From an uncultured Megasphaera sp. (GTDB lineage Bacteria; Bacillota; Negativicutes; Veillonellales; Megasphaeraceae): a stretch of 64,000 nt of DNA. Position numbers and translations under genes: made by a program. Below the pieces are notes generated by a model. That model was not told where the DNA came from. It saw nothing but the letters and a program-made list of their open reading frames with translations, and searched no databases. The stretch spans positions 1 to 64,000 of the forward strand of contig CAKPVJ010000003.1 of assembly GCA_934193515.1 (NCBI GenBank). Reading direction: 5' to 3'. This document shows, in pieces, positions 60,883-64,000 of this stretch. Each line of letters starts with the position of its first letter. Within the stretch, counting starts at the first letter, position 1.

Positions 60883-61527
60883 ATGAAGAAAAAAATAATG
60901 ACAGCGCTGTGCGCCTGCCTGCTTGCCGGATCTGTTGCCTTGGCAGCTTCGCCTGCTGCCGTAACGGATACGCAGCAGTATGTACTGACACGTGCCGACG
61001 GCAGTTCGCTTACTGTTAAATATCCGAGCATCACCGTGCCGGGAAACCAAGCTGCCAGCCAGTTGATTACACAGTATTTTATAGATGAACAGGCGAAAGC
61101 AGCAGCGTTTTTTAATAAGGAAGCCATAGACGGCATGAAGATGACCGAAGAAAAATCGTACGTCGTCACCTTGAATAATGGCAAATATCTCTCCTTTATC
61201 GACCAGGGATATATCTACTATGACCGGGCAGCCCATCCTACAAGCTGGAAAAACGGTGTAACCTTTGATGTAGAAACAGGCAAATGCGTAGAATGGCAGG
61301 ATATTATCCGCCCAGAAGATGCTAAGGCGTTTTCTTTAAAAAATATCAACACGCAGATTTTTCTGAGCAAATATGTACTGTCCAGCTATTTTAAAGGATT
61401 GACAGAATTGCCGAAGAATTACTATCTCGACAAGAACCAAACCATTCACTTTATTTTTAACCAATATGAAATTGCCCCGTATTCTTCGGGCATCATTGAT
61501 ATTAACATGCATAAAAAAGCGAAATAA
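60883..61527 (+). CDS. Exported DUF3298 domain protein
   Basis: 214 residues. Signal peptide (MTALCACLLAGSVALAA), a middle PdaC-like region (YPSITVPGNQAASQLITQYF) and a C-terminal DUF3298 segment (NQTIHFIFNQYEIAPYSSGIIDI), as in RsiV and PdaC-type proteins. No deacetylase domain is attached. It probably binds a cell-envelope ligand. AAAGGAGG site; TTG 60880 is a less likely start. Confidence 0.82.
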   Translation: MKKKIMTALCACLLAGSVALAASPAAVTDTQQYVLTRADGSSLTVKYPSITVPGNQAASQLITQYFIDEQAKAAAFFNKEAIDGMKMTEEKSYVVTLNNGKYLSFIDQGYIYYDRAAHPTSWKNGVTFDVETGKCVEWQDIIRPEDAKAFSLKNINTQIFLSKYVLSSYFKGLTELPKNYYLDKNQTIHFIFNQYEIAPYSSGIIDINMHKKAK

Positions 61528-61541
61528 AACACAGCAGTTTT

Positions 61542-61672
61542 TTTATCTGCCGCATAGGTAGTTTAGAAAATACTTTTATACAAGCGAAGGTCGATGCGAT
61601 TGTTACCTACCGCATAGGTAGTTTAGAAAGAATCTTGACTATCTTGCACGGGTAGATGAGAGTTACCTACCT
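61542..61672 (+). CRISPR. Short degenerate CRISPR array (type I-F-like repeats)
   Basis: Repeats at 61542-61569 (degenerate), 61602-61629 (intact 28 bases, GTTACCTACCGCATAGG...) and 61662-61672 (only the first ~11 bases). Two 32-base spacers (61570-61601, 61630-61661). The repeat has a CTACC-GCATA-GGTAG hairpin and ends TTTAGAAA, as in Cas6f-type repeats. No cas genes are near. Confidence 0.85.
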
Positions 61673-61962
61673 GAAATAAAAACAGAAAGAAAAACTCCCA
61701 TATACCCATACACAGTGTATCCTATGAACAACCTGTAAGCCTGTTTATTCAAAAAACAACAGTTGACGAAAAATATATCCCAAGCTTCTGCCTATAGATT
61801 AAGCACAGATTCAACAGTACCCGAATTTTGACCTAAATTTTTGACATACACCCAAAAGCAAGGAAATAAGCGGCTTTTAACATGGGCTTGAAAATTTTGG
61901 GTAAAATGGGTATAATCGCTATAAAGCAAGACGTCATGCGAATAAAGCTGCATGAGGATACA
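61673..61962 (+). promoter_or_regulatory. Inter-array region with CRISPR leader promoter
   Basis: TTGAAA (61888-61893), 17 bases, TATAAT (61911-61916), so transcription would enter the second array's first repeat ~40 bases later. The rest is AT-rich with no gene. Confidence 0.65.
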
Positions 61963-62226
61963 GTTATCTGCCGTGTAGGCAGTTTAGAAAAACGAATCGA
62001 GGAGTAGTCGCAGTATAGTTTAGTTATCTGCCGTGTAGGCAGTTTAGAAATTCACGAACTCCAGCGTTGTATCTAGAGCGTAGTTATCTGCCGTGTAGGC
62101 AGTTTAGAAATGAATGTAACGGGTCTCCGCATTTGTCTTATTGTTATCTGCCGTGTAGGCAGTTTAGAAAGCAAGGTATTTATGAAACTCTGCAGCGTAT
62201 TAGTTATCTGCCGTGTAGGCAGTTTA
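61963..62226 (+). CRISPR. CRISPR array of five repeats (type I-F-like)
   Basis: 28-base repeats (GTTATCTGCCGTGTAGG...TTTAGAAA) at 61963, 62023, 62083, 62143 and 62203, with four 32-base spacers and an exact 60-base period. The last repeat diverges after its 24th base, marking the distal end. The hairpin is CTGCC-GTGTA-GGCAG. Orientation fits the leader at 61888. No cas genes in the window. Confidence 0.95.
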
Positions 62227-62326
62227 TTTGTATGACCGTATGCTTGTAAAGATATATTCTCGTCTTGGAATGTGTTATGATATAGTTATAAGACACATAA
62301 AACAGTGAAGAAAGAAGAGGATAGTA

Positions 62327-63169
62327 ATGGCTAAATTTTGTATACACTGTGGCAGTAAAATAGGGGATGGCGATAAGTTTTGTATGCATTGCGGCACAAA
62401 ATGTGCTGATACTGTTGCTGGCACGGCGCAGCCTTCTAAATCTGAAGACGCAACGTCGTCGGCAGCGCAAAACGCATTAGACAAAGCAGAAAAGATTTTG
62501 CTTTCTCCGCAAGCGATTCCCGATTATTCCCAAGCATTGGTGCATTTAGTACAAGCTAAAAAGTTGGGAGCTAAGACAAAACAGATGGAAACGCTCATGC
62601 TGCTGGACCAGTTATACCGGACGATAGACATGCTGCGCCAGTCGTATACAGAAATAGGAGTTTCTACAGATGGGACCAATGCCGGGACCGCTGCGAAACG
62701 TGCAGCATCCCAACCGGCACCGCATACATTGTTAGGACATCGGCAAACCAATTCCGGCAGTCAACAGCCGACAAACAGCGACAATACCACGAGCAACATG
62801 GGGACATACATGAAAGCCGCAGCAATCGGAGCCGTTACAGGCGCCGTAGCCAATACCCTGCTGGGACGCCATGACGTGCAGGCCCGTGATGATATGCTTG
62901 ATTTGATGCGCAGTGACAATGTCATGGCAGAAGAACCAGATACTCTGTCAGACGCGGATGAATATGAAGAAAATAATGATACAACGTATAATGACGATGT
63001 GTCAGATAATACATCGTATGATGAAGACGATACAGCAGACGACAATGTCGATGATATATCCTATACGGATGATGATGCCAATGAAGATTGGTCCAACGAT
63101 GATGAATATGATACTAGCGATGCGGACAGTTCCTTTGATTTTGATGATGGCGGTGATGATTTCTTTTAA
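62327..63169 (+). CDS. Zinc-ribbon protein with long acidic tail
   Basis: 280 residues. N-terminal zinc ribbon: C5-x2-C8 and C19-x2-C22. A helical middle (~residues 45-105) follows, then a Gly/Ala-rich segment (AAAIGAVTGAVANTLLG, possible membrane contact), and a ~90-residue Asp/Glu/Asn/Ser tail. I do not know its function. GAAGAGG-type site upstream. Confidence 0.75.
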   Translation: MAKFCIHCGSKIGDGDKFCMHCGTKCADTVAGTAQPSKSEDATSSAAQNALDKAEKILLSPQAIPDYSQALVHLVQAKKLGAKTKQMETLMLLDQLYRTIDMLRQSYTEIGVSTDGTNAGTAAKRAASQPAPHTLLGHRQTNSGSQQPTNSDNTTSNMGTYMKAAAIGAVTGAVANTLLGRHDVQARDDMLDLMRSDNVMAEEPDTLSDADEYEENNDTTYNDDVSDNTSYDEDDTADDNVDDISYTDDDANEDWSNDDEYDTSDADSSFDFDDGGDDFF

Positions 63170-63262
63170 ATGTTTTAACCGAAAGGCTTACTGTTGCATA
63201 TGCCATTAGAATAGCAAATAGTAAGTTGATACATTGTCCTTTTCTATTCTATTTAGTTACTG

Positions 63263-63292
63263 ATGGACGTGGGAAACTTTTTCTCACGTCCA
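63263..63292 (+). terminator. Hairpin after the zinc-ribbon gene
   Basis: TGGACGTG and CACGTCCA with inner GAAA/TTTC pairing, followed by a short T-rich tract. Confidence 0.5.
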
Positions 63293-63373
63293 TATCTGTT
63301 TTAGAGGGTATACTGGATATACTTCTAATGATTTCATTTTTAAAAATAGGATGATTTTATGGCGGTCCTATGG

Positions 63374-63379
63374 TATAAT
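63374..63379 (+). promoter_or_regulatory. Probable -10 of the gatCA promoter
   Basis: Perfect TATAAT 50 bases before ATG 63429; the -35 is poor. Confidence 0.4.
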
Positions 63380-63428
63380 TACGTATTGTAAATAAGTATT
63401 AAAATTTTTTTCTGCGAGGAGTGTCTCT

Positions 63429-63719
63429 ATGAAAATCAGTGCTGAAGAAATAAAAAAAATCGCACTGTTGTCCCGATTGGAAATCAAAGAAGATCAGATT
63501 GAATCTGTTGGGAAACAGCTGAATGACATTTTATCGTATATGGATTTGATGAGCCAGGTAGATATTACGGACGTAAAGCCGACGGCTCATGCTGTATCGA
63601 TGTCGAATGTGATGCGTGATGATGTACCGCAACCATCCTTGTCTAATGAAAAAGCGTTACAGAATGCGCCGGAACCGGAAAACGGCTGCTTTAAGGTTCC
63701 AAAAGTGATTCAGGATTAA
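63429..63719 (+). CDS. gatC: Asp-tRNA(Asn)/Glu-tRNA(Gln) amidotransferase subunit C
   Basis: 96 residues: ISAEEIKKIALLSRLEIKEDQ and DVKPTAHAVSMSNVMRDDVPQPSL are typical of GatC, the stabilising subunit of GatCAB. CGAGGAG site. Followed after 11 bases by gatA. Confidence 0.94.
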   Translation: MKISAEEIKKIALLSRLEIKEDQIESVGKQLNDILSYMDLMSQVDITDVKPTAHAVSMSNVMRDDVPQPSLSNEKALQNAPEPENGCFKVPKVIQD

Positions 63720-63730
63720 GGAGGGGTATT

Positions 63731-64000
63731 GTGGAAACCATACATGGACTGCATGATAAACTCGTCAAAGGCGAAATTTCTGCTGTCGAATTGACGAATA
63801 CATTTCTTGCTCATAAAGATGCGGTAGAACCGAAGGTACAGGCATTTTTGTCGGATAATCGTCAGTTTGCCCTGGAAGCGGCGGCTGCTGTGGATAAGAA
63901 AATCGCTGCGGGTACGGCTATTTCCGATTTGGCCGGTATTCCGGGAGCTATTAAAGATAATATTTGTATTAAAGGACAAAAAGCTACGTGCGCATCGAAG
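63731..64000 (+). CDS. gatA: Asp-tRNA(Asn)/Glu-tRNA(Gln) amidotransferase subunit A (partial)
   Basis: The first 90 codons of GatA from GTG 63731 (GAGGGG upstream): METIHGLHDKLVKGEISAVEL-type start, then LAGIPGAIKDNICIKG, the amidase-signature entry with the catalytic Lys. The gene continues beyond the window. Confidence 0.92.
   Translation, partial: METIHGLHDKLVKGEISAVELTNTFLAHKDAVEPKVQAFLSDNRQFALEAAAAVDKKIAAGTAISDLAGIPGAIKDNICIKGQKATCASK

Noticed and set aside
62067..62249. 60-codon frame across the second CRISPR array
   Set aside because: It is made of repeats and spacers; the repeated LPCRQFR-type words are translated CRISPR repeats.
1..64000. Insertion sequences, prophage genes, rRNA or tRNA genes
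   Set aside because: I found no transposase, integrase, capsid or terminase frame and no recognisable rRNA or tRNA cloverleaf in the window.

Overview
The window reads like a chromosome segment of a Negativicutes bacterium (a diderm Firmicute, most likely Veillonellaceae and Megasphaera-like). Inference: it mixes outer-membrane machinery (TonB/ExbB/ExbD, two TonB-dependent receptors, PilMNO-type pilus genes, an LPS-kinase-like gene) with Firmicute-style genes (RbgA, DUF2325 next to feoAB, gatCA, long RNase HII, rplS with a leader). Gene density is high. I see no rRNA, tRNA, insertion sequence or phage module.

Layout. 0-6.3 kb: the end of a type I restriction locus (hsdR), an XRE-type regulator with a late frameshift, a vWA protein, a CGGC protein, a GNAT enzyme and a MerR regulator. 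6.4-15.6 kb: a redox and electrophile-response region with DUF362, cyclophilin-like proteins, a 4Fe-4S membrane protein, an aldo/keto reductase with ferredoxin tail, three flavodoxin-type proteins, two more MerR regulators, a carboxymuconolactone decarboxylase-like protein, a broken cupin, tatA (several neighbours carry Tat or lipoprotein leaders) and ogt. 15.6-25 kb: a MATE pump behind an attenuator-like leader, pgeF, an iron-sulfur/ASKHA protein next to a methionine synthase that lacks its own reactivation domain, then a LysR regulator divergent from a split chromate transporter. 25-35.6 kb: a helicase-exonuclease and a compact type IV pilus operon (pilB, pilT, pilC, prepilins, peptidase, pilM, pilN, pilO). 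35.6-54.7 kb: an iron/heme island with exbB-exbD-tonB, a flavodoxin, ChuW, a flavodoxin-PPOX fusion, an AraC regulator, two paralogous TonB receptors (the first frameshifted), a FecBCD-type ABC importer, ChaN and an ABC exporter. 54.9-58.4 kb: the feo operon. 58.4-64 kb: rplS, rbgA, rnhB, a DUF3298 protein, two orphan CRISPR arrays with type I-F-like repeats, a zinc-ribbon protein, gatC and the start of gatA.

How it fits together. The iron/heme island has layered control signals. Two near-identical promoters (35.7 and 42.2 kb) carry direct repeats abutting the -35, one in front of the tonB operon and one next to the AraC gene. Two further promoters (43.2 and 45.95 kb) have a Fur-box-like palindrome just after the -10. 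The 42.2 kb promoter does not lead into a gene. It leads into a roughly 147-nt stretch that ends in a terminator and contains a 12-nt CU-rich segment exactly complementary to the feoA ribosome-binding site. This is a candidate small RNA linking the AraC regulator to ferrous iron uptake, and it is the best lead for an undescribed regulatory circuit here. Other leads are the split, ATP-dependent-looking MetH reactivation module, a deletion that seems to have joined a membrane ferredoxin gene to a reductase gene, duplicated promoter modules in the redox region, and several single-base indels in homopolymers or short runs.
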